A DNA stretch of 64,000 nucleotides. It comes from PALSA-894 sp963757565. Lineage in GTDB: Bacteria > Pseudomonadota > Alphaproteobacteria > Rhizobiales > Xanthobacteraceae. Location: the NCBI GenBank assembly GCA_963757565.1, contig CAVWSB010000011.1:310001-374000 (forward strand). Direction: 5' to 3'. The notes beneath the pieces are model-generated. The model saw nothing but the letters and a program-made list of their open reading frames with translations. It was not told where the DNA came from and made no database searches. The position numbers and the translations under genes are program-made. Below, piece after piece: positions 47,178 through 57,226 of this stretch; within the stretch, counting starts at the first letter, position 1, and each line of letters begins with the position of its first letter.

Positions 47178-48615
47178 TCAGTAGCGATAATGATCCGCCT
47201 TGAACGGGCCTTCCTTCTTCACGCCGATGTAGGAGGCCTGGTCGTCGCGCAGCTCGGTGAGCTTCACGCCGATCTTGGCGAGATGCAGCCGCGCGACCTT
47301 CTCGTCGAGCGACTTCGGCAGCACGTAGACTTCCTTCTTGTACTTGCCGTCCTTGTTGTTGGCGAACAGCTCGATCTGCGCCAGCGTCTGGTTGGTGAAG
47401 GACGCAGACATCACGAAGCTCGGATGACCCATCGCGTTGCCGAGATTCACCAGGCGGCCTTCCGACAGCATGATGATGCGGTGGCCGTCGGGGAATTCGA
47501 TCTCGTCCACCTGCGGCTTGATGTTGTTCCACTTCATGTTCTTCAGCGAGGCGACCTGAATCTCGTTGTCGAAGTGGCCGATGTTGCAGACGATGGCCCG
47601 GTCCTTCATGGCGCGCATGTGGTCGAGCGTCAGGATGTCCTTGTTGCCCGTCGCCGTGACGAAAATGTCGGCCATCGGCGCGGCGTCTTCCATCGTGACG
47701 ACCTGATAGCCTTCCATCGCAGCCTGCAGCGCGCAGATCGGATCGATCTCGCTCACCATCACGCGGCAGCCAGCCTGGCGCAGCGAGGCGGCCGAACCCT
47801 TGCCGACGTCGCCGAAGCCCGCCACCATCGCGACCTTGCCGGACATCATCACGTCGGTGCCGCGGCGGATGCCGTCGACCAGTGACTCACGGCAGCCATA
47901 GAGGTTGTCGAACTTCGACTTGGTGACCGAGTCGTTCACGTTGATGGCGGGCCACAGCAGCGTGCCGGCCTTCTGCATCTCGTAGAGGCGATGCACGCCG
48001 GTGGTGGTCTCCTCGGAGACGCCACTGAATGCTCTTCGCCATCTCGGCGAAGTAGCCCTTCGGCTTTTCCTTGAGCTGCTTCTTGAGCAGCGCGAAGAAC
48101 ACTTCCTCTTCCTCGGAGCCCGGCTTGTCGAGGAACGCGGTGTCGCCCTTCTCGGCGCGCAGTCCGAGGTGGACGTACATCGTGGCGTCGCCGCCGTCGT
48201 CGAGGATCATGTTGGGGAAGCCACCGCCGTGCCAGTCGAACATCCGGGCGGTGTAGTCCCAGTAGTCCTTCAGGCTCTCGCCCTTGATGGCGAACACCGG
48301 AACGCCGGCCGCCGCGATCGCGGCCGCCGCGTGATCCTGCGTCGAATAGATGTTGCACGAGACCCAGCGCACATCGGCGCCGAGCGCGGTGAGCGTCTCG
48401 ATCAGCACGCCGGTCTGGATCGTCATGTGCAGCGAGCCGGCGATGCGCGCGCCCTTGAGCGGCTGCTTCGGGCCGTACTCCTCGCGCGTCGCCATCAGGC
48501 CGGGCATTTCGGTCTCGGCGAGCGACAATTCCTTGCGTCCGAACTCGGCGAGCGAAATGTCCTTGACGATGTAGTCGGATGCGGCGGCAGCCTTCGGCGT
48601 GGCGTGAGCGGTCAT
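47178..48615 (-). CDS. ahcY: Adenosylhomocysteinase, one +1 frame change
   Basis: About 478 residues; hydrolyses S-adenosylhomocysteine to adenosine and homocysteine with bound NAD. N-terminal part: 'ARIAGSLHMTIQTGVLIETL', 'NIYSTQDHAAAAIAAAGVPV'. One frame change near 48030, then 'EETTTGVHRLYEMQKAGTLL', 'NVNDSVTKSKFDNLYGCRES', the NAD motif 'GFGDVGKGSAASLRQ' and C-terminal 'GPFKADHYRY' with the conserved Lys and Tyr. AhcY is needed for the methylation cycle, so an active gene is expected and the shift is probably a sequence error. It lies downstream of the HPr/uup genes, as in many rhizobia. Confidence 0.92.
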
Positions 48616-48711
48616 GACAATCCCTGTTGCGAGTGAAATGCGGACGCGCCGGAGAAGCCGGCCCGTGACGTGGCCGTGGCTATAGCAAGGGGCCGGTGAG
48701 GGCGCAAGAAG

Positions 48712-48733
48712 GATATAAGGATTTCTTTATATC
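48712..48733. promoter_or_regulatory. Inverted repeat upstream of ahcY, candidate SAM/SAH-responsive operator
   Basis: GATATAAGGAT facing TTCTTTATATC forms a 22-bp near-palindrome (9 of 11 pairs) about 100 nt upstream of ahcY. The ATATAAAG half-site resembles, from memory, operators of ArsR-family SAH/SAM-responsive repressors that control ahcY and methionine genes in Alphaproteobacteria. No such regulator gene is in the window. Confidence 0.5.
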
Positions 48734-48854
48734 GATTTTGAAGTGACCGTCATTCCGGGTGGGAGCGAGCGAGGGTCGAAAATAACTAGTAAAGTCATAT
48801 TGTTATGGAAAGTCTCGGAGCGATGGATTTCGACCGCCGTCGTGAGGCGGAGTC

Positions 48855-50664
48855 TTATTTTGCCTCGACCTGCTCGCGCAGTTCTTCCAGCCGCAGCCAT
48901 TCGTTCTCCGCAGCCGAGAGATCCGTCTGTGCTTTCGCCAGCGCGGCGGATGCCTTGTCGAACGCGGCGCGATCCTTGGCGTAGAGGGCTGGGTCCTCGA
49001 TCGTTTTGGTGAGTTTGCCGATCTCGGCTTCGAACTTCGCGATACGCGCCGGCAAGGTTTCCAGCGCGTGCTTGTCCTTGAAGGAGAGGCGCGTTTTCGG
49101 CGCACTTGGCGCCAGAGCCTCGGATTTTTCGCGCGGCGCTTTCGCCTCCTTCGCGGCAGCCTTCGCCGTCACGCCTTCGCCGCGCTGCGCCACCATGTCG
49201 GAATAGCCGCCTGCATAGACGGTCCAGCGGCCTTCGCCCTCGGCGACGATGACGGCATTCACCGTGCGGTCGAGGAAGTCGCGGTCGTGCGAGACGAGCA
49301 GCACCGTGCCGGGATAGTCGTCGATCATTTCTTCCAGCAGATCGAGCGTTTCGAGATCGAGATCGTTGGTCGGCTCGTCGAGCACCAGCAGGTTCGACGG
49401 CTTGGCGAGCGCGACCGCGAGCGTGAGGCGTCCGCGCTCGCCGCCCGAGAGCGCAACAACGGGCGTTCCGGCCTGCTCGGGCGCGAACAGGAAGTCCTTC
49501 ATGTAGCCGACGACATGGCGCGTCTGTCCGCCGACGAAGACGCTATCGCCGCGCCCGCCGGTCAGCGTGTCGCGCACCGATGTGTCCGGATCGAGCGCAT
49601 CGCGGCGCTGGTCGAGCGTGGCCATCTGGATGTTCGCGCCGAGCCGCACGTCGCCTGGTGTCGGGCGCAAGTTCACCGGTGAGAAGCTTGAGCAGCGTGG
49701 TCTTGCCCGCGCCGTTCGGGCCGACCAGCCCGATGCGGTCGCCGCGCTGGATGCGGATGGAGAAGTCGCGCACGATCGGCTCGGCGCCGAAGCTTTTGGA
49801 AATGTTTTTCGCCTCCGCGACAAGCTTGCCGGACAGTTCGGTTTCGCTCACCGCGATCTTCACGCTCCCGAGCGCGCCGCGATGCTCGCGAAAATCCTTG
49901 CGCAGTTGCGCCAACAAGCCGACGCGGCGGACGTTGCGCTTGCGCCGGGCCGTGACGCCGTAGCGCATCCAGTGCTCCTCGGCGACGATCTTGCGGCCGA
50001 GTTTGTGCTGTTCGCGCTCTTCTTCCTCCAGCACCTGATCGCGCCATTCCTCGAAGGCCGCAAAGCCGCGATCGATGCGACGCGTGATGCCACGATCGAG
50101 CCAAACGGTCGCGCGCGAGAGCTTCGACAGGAAGCGCCGGTCGTGGCTGATCAGCACCAGCGCGGAGCGCAAACCGGAAAGTTCGTTCTCCAGCCATTCG
50201 ATTGCCGGCAGGTCGAGATGATTGGTCGGCTCGTCGAGCAGCAGGATGTCGGGCTGCGGCGCCAGCACACGCGCGAGCGCTGCGCGGCGTGCCTCGCCGC
50301 CAGAGAGGCGCGCGGGCTCTTCCGAACCATTGAGGCCGAGTTGTTCGAGCAGATAGCGCGCGCGGTGCGGCTCGTCGCCGCCCGCCATCCCGGCTTCGAC
50401 ATAGGCGAGTGTCGTGGCGAAGCCGGCGAGATCCGGCTCCTGCGCGAGATAACGGATCGTCGCGCCGGGCTGCGCAAAGCGCGTGCCGCGATCGGCCTCG
50501 ACAAGTCCGGCAGCGATTTTCAGCAGCGTCGATTTGCCCGAGCCGTTGCGCCCGACCAGGCAGACGCGCTCGCGTTCGCCGATGGAAATCTCCGCGCCTT
50601 CGAGCAGCGGCGTGCCGCCGAACGTGAGATGGATATCCTGCAGGGTAAGGAGGGGCGGGGCCAT
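48855..50664 (-). CDS. uup: ABC-F family ATPase, Uup-like, one +1 frame change
   Basis: About 602 residues with two ABC domains and no membrane part. Domain 1: 'VGRNGSGKSTLLKIAAGLVE', 'LSGGEARRAALARVL', 'ILLLDEPTNHLDLPAIEWLE'. Linker with 'EHWMRYGVTARRKRNVRRVG'. Domain 2: 'GPNGAGKTTLLKLLTGELAP', a +1 frame change near 49672, then 'LSGGERGRLTLAVAL' and 'DEPTNDLDLETLDLLEEM'. A C-terminal coiled coil of about 80 residues (Lys/Glu/Ala-rich), which binds DNA in Uup, ends the protein. ABC-F proteins act on ribosomes; Uup also affects genome stability. Confidence 0.88.
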
Positions 50665-50748
50665 GCGCTGTCTTTTAGAGAGGGAGCGCGAGAGGGCAAC
50701 CTTCTTTTCCCTTCTCTCGGAAGCGGGAGAGGAGAAGAAAGAGTGCCG

Positions 50749-51054
50749 CTACTCCTCTTCCCCGAACCGCGTGGACACCAGCGCGTCGAGCGCGGTGATG
50801 ACCTCCTGCGCCTGCGGGCCGGTTGCCGTCACGGTAATCGAGGTGCCGATCCCGGCGGCCAGCATCATCAGGCCCATGATCGAATTGCCGCCCGCGCTTT
50901 CGCCCGCGCGCTCCACCGTCACCTTGGCGTCGAACTTCTCCACCATCTGCACGAATTTCGCGGACGCGCGCGCGTGCAGGCCTTTCTCGTTGACGATCTT
51001 GAGTACGCGCGTGATGGCGCCGGGCGTTTCAGCGGAAGCGTCGGGCGAACTCAT
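50749..51054 (-). CDS. HPr family phosphocarrier protein
   Basis: 101 residues. The phosphorylated His motif is 'IVNEKGLHARASAKFVQMVE', and 'GGNSIMGLMMLAAGIG' holds the regulatory serine targeted by HprK. It is part of the rhizobial regulatory PTS. Its ATG overlaps the EIIA stop by 4 nt. No sugar-specific EIIB/EIIC is present, so it probably signals and does not transport. Confidence 0.92.
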   Translation of the reverse strand: MSSPDASAETPGAITRVLKIVNEKGLHARASAKFVQMVEKFDAKVTVERAGESAGGNSIMGLMMLAAGIGTSITVTATGPQAQEVITALDALVSTRFGEEE

Positions 51055-51452
51055 TTCCCGGCAAGCACGCGGCTCGCGATCGTGATGTACTTCTTGCCCG
51101 CCTCCTGGGCCGCCGCGACCGATTTGTCGAGCGGACAGTCGGCGCGCACCTTGGCGAGCTTGACCAGCATCGGCAGGTTGATGCCCGCCACCACCTCGAC
51201 GTTCGGCCGGTTCATCACGGAGATCGAGAGGTTGGACGGCGTGCCGCCGAACATGTCGGTGAGAATGACGACGCCGTCGCCGCTGTCGGCCCGCTTCACC
51301 GCCTCGATGATGTCGCGCCGGCGCTGCTCAACGTCATCGTCGGGACCGATGGTGATGGTTTCGATCTGCTTCTGCTCGCCGACCACATGCTCCAGCGCCG
51401 CGCGGAACTCGACGGCAAGCCGTCCGTGGGTGACGAGAACCAAACCTATCAT
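51051..51452 (-). CDS. PTS EIIA component, mannose family
   Basis: 133 residues: 'MIGLVLVTHGRLAVEFRAAL' contains the phosphorylated histidine, and 'VVILTDMFGGTPSNLSISVM' is the EIIA-Man signature. In Alphaproteobacteria this EIIA receives phosphate from HPr and takes part in regulation. It is located between the hprK and HPr genes in one operon. Confidence 0.92.
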   Translation of the reverse strand: MIGLVLVTHGRLAVEFRAALEHVVGEQKQIETITIGPDDDVEQRRRDIIEAVKRADSGDGVVILTDMFGGTPSNLSISVMNRPNVEVVAGINLPMLVKLAKVRADCPLDKSVAAAQEAGKKYITIASRVLAGK

Positions 51453-51598
51453 CGGAAGATCGGAAACTCCGGCCGGCGCATCTGGCGCCCACCCGCACGA
51501 AAGGGCGCCATCATGACCATGTGGGGTGCAAGCGCAAGGGGGTGGTAGCGGGCCGCGGCCATATTTTGCGGCGCAGTAAACGGCGGCGAAAATCGCTG

Positions 51599-52048
51599 CT
51601 AACGGCTCGATTCATCAGTTCGCAATGCAGCAATCAAGAGGGAAAGCGCATCCCCGCCGGGCGCGACTCCCAGTCGCGGCAACACGATCCCGGCGATCTC
51701 GGTTGCGGCATCAGCCGGGAGCGGAAGGCGCGCTGCGTCGGCCGCGCCGAGGTCCACGACAAGCCCGACAACCGCCACCGCCTCGAACGGGACGCGGCGA
51801 ATGCCGAGCCCGCGCGCCTCGATCAGACCGGCGAGCGTCTCCGCGGGACGAACCAGCAGGCGCCCGTGCGCGGCTTCGATATGCACGCGGTCGTCGCCAA
51901 CGAGGCGGGCGAAGGGCAGGGCCATCGCGCCAGCCTGGATCAGCGCGAGCGCGAGCCGCGATTTGCCCGCGCCCGACGGCCCGCGGATCAGGACTGCGCG
52001 TGCACCGATGAGCACTGCGGACGCGTGGATCGTCGGCTGTTGATTCAT
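51599..52048 (-). CDS. hprK: HPr kinase/phosphorylase, short form (C-terminal domain only)
   Basis: 149 residues compared with about 310 in Firmicutes; only the catalytic domain is present, as in other Alphaproteobacteria. P-loop 'IRGPSGAGKSRLALAL' and 'ARLVGDDRVHIEAAHGRLLV' with the catalytic Asp. It phosphorylates the HPr serine. The gene follows chvG and precedes EIIA by 146 nt in which nothing else is seen. Confidence 0.9.
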   Translation of the reverse strand: MNQQPTIHASAVLIGARAVLIRGPSGAGKSRLALALIQAGAMALPFARLVGDDRVHIEAAHGRLLVRPAETLAGLIEARGLGIRRVPFEAVAVVGLVVDLGAADAARLPLPADAATEIAGIVLPRLGVAPGGDALSLLIAALRTDESSR

Positions 52049-52085
52049 GTCGCGCCGGACCCTCGCTTTGCGCGGCGGCGCCCCG

Positions 52086-53856
52086 TCACATCGCCGGCAG
52101 GCGCATCACGAAGCGCGCGCCGATCACTTTCGGGCCGTCTTCATCCGGCACGCCCATGCGGTTCTCGGCGCGGATGCGCCCGCCATGCGCCTCGACGATC
52201 TGGCGCGAGATGGAAAGGCCGAGGCCCGAATTCTGTCCGAAGCCCTGATGCGGACGGTCGGTGTAGAAGCGCTCGAAGATGCGCTCGATCGCGTCGGGCT
52301 GGATACCGGGGCCGTCGTCGTCGACGGTGATCTCGACCGCGGTGCGCAGCCGTTTCGCCAGGATGCGGACCTTACCGTTCTGCGGCGAGAAGGAGCGTGC
52401 ATTCTCGATCAGATTGTCGATCACCTGCCCGAGCCGCGAGTCATGGCCGGGAACGACGAAGCTGCGCGGTGCGCCGCCCTCGAACGAGAGCGTGATCGTT
52501 ACGCCGTCGTCGCGGCGCACTTCGTTGGCGACCGTCACGACCGTATTGAGCAGGCGGGTGAGGTCGACCGGCGCCGAAATCCTGGCGCTGCAACTCGGCA
52601 TCGAGGCGGCTCGCATCCGACACGTCGGTGATCAGCCGGTCGAGCCGGCGGACGTCGTGCTCGATGACGGCGAGCAGGCGCGCCCGGCTCTCCGGGGTGC
52701 GTGCGAGCGGCATGGTTTCGACCGCGGAACGCAGGGAGGTGAGGGGGTTCTTCAGTTCGTGCGACACATCCGCCGCGAAGCTCTCGATTGCCTCGATGCG
52801 GCTGTAGAGCGAATTGGTCATCTCGCGCAGCGCGCCGGAGAGTTCGCCGATCTCGTCGCGCCGGTGCGTGAAATCCGGAATCTCGCCGCGCGACTTGATG
52901 CGTCGCCGCACATTCTCCGCCGCCTCGGCAAGCCGGTGCACCGGTCCCGCGATGGTGCGCGCGAGTAGCATCGAGAGGAGCACCATGACGGTGCCGAGTG
53001 CAAGGAACAGCAGCAGCACCTGCAGCCGCTCCGACTCCACCGCCGAGTCAATTTCGCCGCCCTGTGTGGAGAGCAGCAGCGCGCCGCGCACGGCCCGGAA
53101 GCGCTGGATCGGCACCGACACCAGCACGATGATCTCGCCGCGGTCGTTCACGCGCACCGCGCTCGCATCGTGTCCGGCGAGCGCCTGCTTGACCTCGGGG
53201 TATCCCTTGCCGTTGGCGGGTCCAAGGTCGCGATAGAGCGGATAATTGCCGCGACCGAACCAGTTCTTGATCGCAATCCAGGCGCGCTCCAGGCGGGTCG
53301 GCCGGTCGTCCGGCGGGATCAGGTCGAAGCGCAACACGTCGCCCCGGCCGTAGAGATTTCGCGAGTCGATCTGCAACGCGCCATCCCGGTCGTAGATGCG
53401 CGCCTGCGTACGCGTCGGCTGCACCAGGCGGCTCAGCACCGGGGCGACGCGTTCGAGATTGATTGGGAATTCAAGACCCAGTTGCCCCTCGTCTTGCGGG
53501 CCATAGGTTTCGCCGGCCTGCAACTCGAGCAGCTTCTCCGGATCGATCGCGACGCTGTCCGTGTCGGTGGTGGCCGACGCCGCGATCGCGCTCGCGATAA
53601 TCTCGCCCTGCACCAGCAGGCTCTGGACCCGGGCGTCGATCAGGCCGGCGCGGAACTGCGACAGGTAGAGAATGCTGATGACCAGCGCGAGCAGGCCCGC
53701 AATGTTCAAAAGGACGATGCGGCGCGTGAGGCTCGATGAACTTTGCGCAACGAGGAAGCGCACGCCGCGGCGCAGCGGGTAGAGGAGCCGCCGCAACGTC
53801 GAACGGCGGGCAACGCGCGGCGCTTCGCCGGGCCCGTTTTCGGCGATGGCGGTCAT
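52086..53856 (-). CDS. chvG: Sensor histidine kinase ChvG (ExoS family), one +1 frame change
   Basis: About 589 residues. It has an N-terminal cytoplasmic stretch, TM1 ('IVLLNIAGLLALVISILYLS'), a periplasmic sensor domain of about 250 residues, TM2 ('LQVLLLFLALGTVMVLLSML'), HAMP and the H-box 'FAADVSHELKNPLTSLRSAV'. A +1 frame change occurs near 52590 before the ATPase domain ('QVIDNLIENARSFSP', 'DDDGPGIQPDAIERIFERFY', 'GLGLSISRQIVEAHGG'). ChvG responds to acid or cell-envelope stress and phosphorylates ChvI. ATG 53856 is preferred over 53877. Confidence 0.9.
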
Positions 53857-53951
53857 ATTCGCGGTTCGATCCAGCACTTCAGGCTACATCCGCTGGAGGT
53901 TCGTGCGCACCCATAGGCGCGCGCCGATGTTACCGCAATCGGGCCGGAAAA

Positions 53952-54653
53952 TCAGGCCTCTTTGAAGCGGTAGCCGACGCCATAAAGCGTCTCGATCATG
54001 TCGAAGTCGTCGTCGGCCACCTTGAACTTCTTGCGCAGCCGCTTGATGTGGCTGTCGATGGTGCGGTCGTCGACATAGACCTGATCGTCGTAGGCGGCGT
54101 CCATCAGCGCGTTGCGGCTCTTCACCACGCCGGGGCGGCTGGCAAGCGCCTGCAGGATGAGGAATTCGGTGACGGTGAGGGTCACCGGCTCGTCTTTCCA
54201 GGTGCAGGTGTGGCGCTCCGGGTCCATGCGCAGCAGGCCGCGCTCGAGGACCTTGCGCGTGTCGGTTTCCTTCACCGTGGTCGCATCCTTAGGGGTGCCA
54301 CGGCGGAGCACCGCCTTCACCCGTTCGACCAGCAGGCGCTGGGAAAAGGGTTTGCGGATGAAATCGTCCGCGCCCATTTTCAGGCCGAACAGTTCGTCGA
54401 TCTCCTCATCCTTGGAGGTGAGGAAGATCACCGGCATGTCGGTCTTCTGGCGCAGCCGGCGCAGCAATTCCATGCCGTCCATGCGCGGCATCTTGATGTC
54501 GAGGATGGCGAGGTCCGGCGGGCTCGACTTGAAGCCTTCGAGCGCGGATGCGCCGTCGGTGTAGGTCATGATCCGGTAGCCTTCGGATTCGAGCGCGATC
54601 GAAACCGAGGTCAGGATGTTGCGGTCGTCGTCGACCAGAGCGATTGTGGGCAT
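53952..54653 (-). CDS. chvI: Response regulator ChvI (OmpR family)
   Basis: 233 residues. Receiver domain: 'IALVDDDRNILTSVSIALES' (acidic pocket), 'LAILDIKMPRMDGMELLRRL' (phospho-Asp) and 'FLTSKDE..FIRKPFSQRLL' (Thr/Lys). The winged helix output domain ends with 'TIDSHIKRLRKKFKVADDDF' and 'IETLYGVGYRFKEA'. Partner of ChvG, 95 nt upstream of it. The family controls envelope, exopolysaccharide and acid-response genes, and pckA in some rhizobia. Confidence 0.93.
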   Translation of the reverse strand: MPTIALVDDDRNILTSVSIALESEGYRIMTYTDGASALEGFKSSPPDLAILDIKMPRMDGMELLRRLRQKTDMPVIFLTSKDEEIDELFGLKMGADDFIRKPFSQRLLVERVKAVLRRGTPKDATTVKETDTRKVLERGLLRMDPERHTCTWKDEPVTLTVTEFLILQALASRPGVVKSRNALMDAAYDDQVYVDDRTIDSHIKRLRKKFKVADDDFDMIETLYGVGYRFKEA

Positions 54654-54845
54654 GGACGGCCTTCTAGCACAAATCGGCCGTGCGAAAAGTGCCCGGCCCC
54701 GGTTCCAAGACAATCCCGCCGAACCGGCGCAATTGTGGCAAAGGCGTGAAAAATCGTGGCGGCTGAGGTATTTGCGAAGGGGGGTAGGAGGACTATTTCC
54801 CTTCACCGCGAACGACTTAGAGCATTTTGGCGGAGAGCTGAGCAG

Positions 54846-55643
54846 ATGGACGAGAGTGCAGAACCGCTGCCCGGCGTGATGCCGGATCGCCTGCCCGAAG
54901 GCGCGCGGCCACCGGCCGATTTCGATCCGAGCGCCGTGGCGAAGGCGCTGCTGCGGGCGACTCGCGCCGGCACACTCGCCACACTCGACCGCAATACCGG
55001 GCACCCCTTCGCATCGCTGGTGAACGTCGCAACCGATGCGGATGGCGCGCCCGTGATCCTGACCTCGCGGCTTTCGACCCACACGGCGAACCTCGAGACC
55101 GATGGCCGCGCCTCGGTCCTGCTCGCCGAGACCGGGAAGGGCGATCCGCTGGCGCATCAGCGGCTGACCGTGCTCGGCGCATTCGCACGGCTGGAGCACG
55201 ACGGAGCGGACGACGCGCGCGTGCGCCGCCGCTTTCTCGCGCGGCATCCGAAATCGGAGCTTTACGCGGGCTTCGGCGACTTCGCGTTCTGGCGCATGCG
55301 CGTCGCGTCCGCGCATCTCAATGGCGGTTTTGCCCGCGCGGCCGATCTCGCTGCCGCAGACGTGCTGACCGACCTAGCGGGCGCGGACGACCTGATCGCG
55401 GCAGAGGATGGCGCGGTCGAACACATGAATGCCGATCACGCCGAGGCGACACGCCTTTACGCAACGATACTGCTCGGCGAGGCAGACGGGCCGTGGCGCG
55501 TCACCGGACTCGATCCGGATGGCGCCGATCTGGCGGCCGGCGATCGCACCGCGCGGCTGCCGTTTCCGCAGCGCGTGACCTCGGCCGGCGAACTTCGGCA
55601 GGTGCTGGTCGAACTGGCAAAGCAGGCGCGCGCCACGGGCTAG
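54846..55643 (+). CDS. FMN-binding split-barrel protein with DUF2470 (HugZ-like, heme utilisation)
   Basis: 265 residues. The split-barrel domain (about 25-150) has 'ATRAGTLATLDRNTGHPFAS', 'LTSRLSTHTANLETDGRASV' and 'RRRFLARHPKSELYAGFGDF'. The C-terminal DUF2470 domain has 'GAVEHMNADHAEATRLYATI'. This architecture is shared with HugZ-type heme-degrading proteins, but many members are uncharacterised. ATG 54846 begins at a natural domain boundary. Divergent from chvI; convergent with the Crp gene, overlapping it by 4 nt. Confidence 0.82.
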   Translation: MDESAEPLPGVMPDRLPEGARPPADFDPSAVAKALLRATRAGTLATLDRNTGHPFASLVNVATDADGAPVILTSRLSTHTANLETDGRASVLLAETGKGDPLAHQRLTVLGAFARLEHDGADDARVRRRFLARHPKSELYAGFGDFAFWRMRVASAHLNGGFARAADLAAADVLTDLAGADDLIAAEDGAVEHMNADHAEATRLYATILLGEADGPWRVTGLDPDGADLAAGDRTARLPFPQRVTSAGELRQVLVELAKQARATG

Positions 55644-56368
55644 ATCAGCGGCCGCCTCGGCGCCTCTTCGTCGAAATACTGCGCCATGCTCTCCAGCGCC
55701 TTGGGGTTCGAGAGCAGCAGCATCCCGCCGCTCAGCGAAAACATCCCCAGCCGGCGCAGTTTGGCGAGCGACTTGTTGGTGTGCACCAGCGACAGGCCCA
55801 GCATGTCGGCGATGTGCTGCTGCGTCAGCGGGAACGGCATAGCGCCGTTAATCACCATGCCGAGCTGATCGAGCCGTTTGTAGAGCATGATGACCAGCGC
55901 GGCGATCCGTTCGGCGGCACTGCGCCGCCCCGCGCTGGTGAGGTTTTCGTCGACCTGGCTCTCTTCGCGCGCCCCGAGCCAGGTCAGGTCGAAGGAAAGC
56001 TCCGGCATGTTCTCGAACAGCGACCAGATCTTGCGCCGCGGAAGTAGGCAAAGCTGCACCTCGGTGATCGCCTCGACGCTGTAGGCTGCGGCTTCGAACA
56101 TCGCGCCCTGAAGGCCAATCAAATCGCCTGGCAAGTGAATGTTGAGGATCTGCCGCCGCCCGTCGGGCAGCGTTTTGCAGCGGATCGCCCAGCCCGCATA
56201 GAGCGTGTAGAGCTCGGCCTGATCCTGTCCGGCGGCGATGATCTCGGCGCCTGGCGGACACACAAGATGGTCCCGCTTCATCTCGTTGATGAACGCAAGC
56301 TCCATGTCGCTGACCGGCTTGAAGGCGCCGGACGCGCGCAGCCTGCATTCGAAACATGATACGCGCAT
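55640..56368 (-). CDS. Crp/Fnr family transcriptional regulator
   Basis: 242 residues. The cyclic-nucleotide-type sensor domain ('MKRDHLVCPPGAEIIAAGQD', 'LNIHLPGDLIGLQGAMFEAA') and a C-terminal winged HTH ('LTQQHIADMLGLSLVHTNKS', 'LAKLRRLGMFSL'). Near the N-terminus there is 'SCFECRLRASGAF' with two Cys, and a further Cys in 'VQLCLLPRRK'. FNR needs four, so an oxygen-labile cluster is doubtful. Divergent from a soluble histidine kinase with a palindrome in between. Confidence 0.9.
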   Translation of the reverse strand: MRVSCFECRLRASGAFKPVSDMELAFINEMKRDHLVCPPGAEIIAAGQDQAELYTLYAGWAIRCKTLPDGRRQILNIHLPGDLIGLQGAMFEAAAYSVEAITEVQLCLLPRRKIWSLFENMPELSFDLTWLGAREESQVDENLTSAGRRSAAERIAALVIMLYKRLDQLGMVINGAMPFPLTQQHIADMLGLSLVHTNKSLAKLRRLGMFSLSGGMLLLSNPKALESMAQYFDEEAPRRPLI

Positions 56369-56423
56369 CGTTCTTTCCGCTCTCGCACTGGCATCATATG
56401 CGGCGCGCGCACGGATTTCTTGC

Positions 56424-56433
56424 GTCAATTGAC
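56424..56433. promoter_or_regulatory. Palindrome GTCAATTGAC between Crp and kinase genes
   Basis: A perfect 10-bp palindrome within TTGCGTCAATTGACAC lies midway between the divergent Crp/Fnr gene and the histidine kinase gene. It resembles a Crp/Fnr-type dyad and could be the regulator's own site. Confidence 0.4.
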
Positions 56434-56494
56434 ACACCAATCCGCGCGCTTGGAACCTACAGTGCCTGAAATTTTGCGTCAGGATAAGCCGCGC

Positions 56495-57118
56495 ATGGCG
56501 ACGGACGACGACACGCTGCTTGCCACGCAGATGAGCGAGCTGCGGCACCGCCTGCGCAACCATCTGCAGAACATGATCAGCCTGATCACCCTGCAGATCC
56601 GTCGCGCGCAGAGCGTGGAAACCATTGCGGCGCTGGAGGACCTGCGCGCGCGCTTCTCCACGCTGACGAGTATCTATATCGACCTCGACAATTCGAACGA
56701 TCGTGTGCTGGCGCTCGACAGCTTCGTGCCCGATCTGGTGCGCCGTATCGGAGAGCTTTACGACCCGGCCGGCGAACATGCCGCCGCGGTCCGCGTGGCG
56801 CCGCTCACGCTGCCGGGCCAGCGCGCAGCCATCCTCGGGCAGATCGTGGTCGAGTTGATGATGAACGTGCATCGCCATGCCTTCGAGGGGCGCAGGGGCG
56901 GGCGGGTATCGATAGACCTCGCCGCCGAGGGCAGCGACCTGTTGTTGGTCATCGCCGACGACGGTCCGGGCCTCCGTGCGCCGGACGAGAGTCGCAAGCA
57001 CTATGGCTTCACCCTCGTTGCTGGTCTTGCGAAGGGGCTCGGCGGCGCGTTCGACCACGAGAGCCGCAACGGACTGATCACGCGGGTGCGCTTCCCGGCT
57101 GATTCGACGCCGCGCTGA
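56495..57118 (+). CDS. Soluble histidine kinase, HisKA_2/HWE type, without sensor domain
   Basis: 207 residues from ATG 56495. The dimerisation/phosphoacceptor domain has 'MSELRHRLRNHLQNMISLIT' (the H-R-x-x-N pattern of HisKA_2) and the ATPase domain has 'VELMMNVHRHAFEGRRGGRV', 'ADDGPGLRAPDES' and a G2-like 'HYGFTLVAGLAKGLGG'. There are no PAS, GAF or membrane segments. Orphan kinases of this type feed response regulators of the general stress response in Alphaproteobacteria; the partner is not in this window. Confidence 0.85.
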   Translation: MATDDDTLLATQMSELRHRLRNHLQNMISLITLQIRRAQSVETIAALEDLRARFSTLTSIYIDLDNSNDRVLALDSFVPDLVRRIGELYDPAGEHAAAVRVAPLTLPGQRAAILGQIVVELMMNVHRHAFEGRRGGRVSIDLAAEGSDLLLVIADDGPGLRAPDESRKHYGFTLVAGLAKGLGGAFDHESRNGLITRVRFPADSTPR

Positions 57119-57226
57119 CGGGAGCTTGCCCACGCTTCACCCGCAGTTCGGCGGAGCTTGGCCCACGGGTGGCGATAGCCGGCAAGATCGGCGACAATAC
57201 CGCAAGGAAAAAACGGGGAGGACATC

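Noticed and set aside
48616..48711. An SAH or SAM riboswitch in the ahcY leader
   Set aside because: The leader contains a short GCCGG stem but not the conserved core sequence I would expect; a protein operator is the better explanation. A covariance search would settle it.
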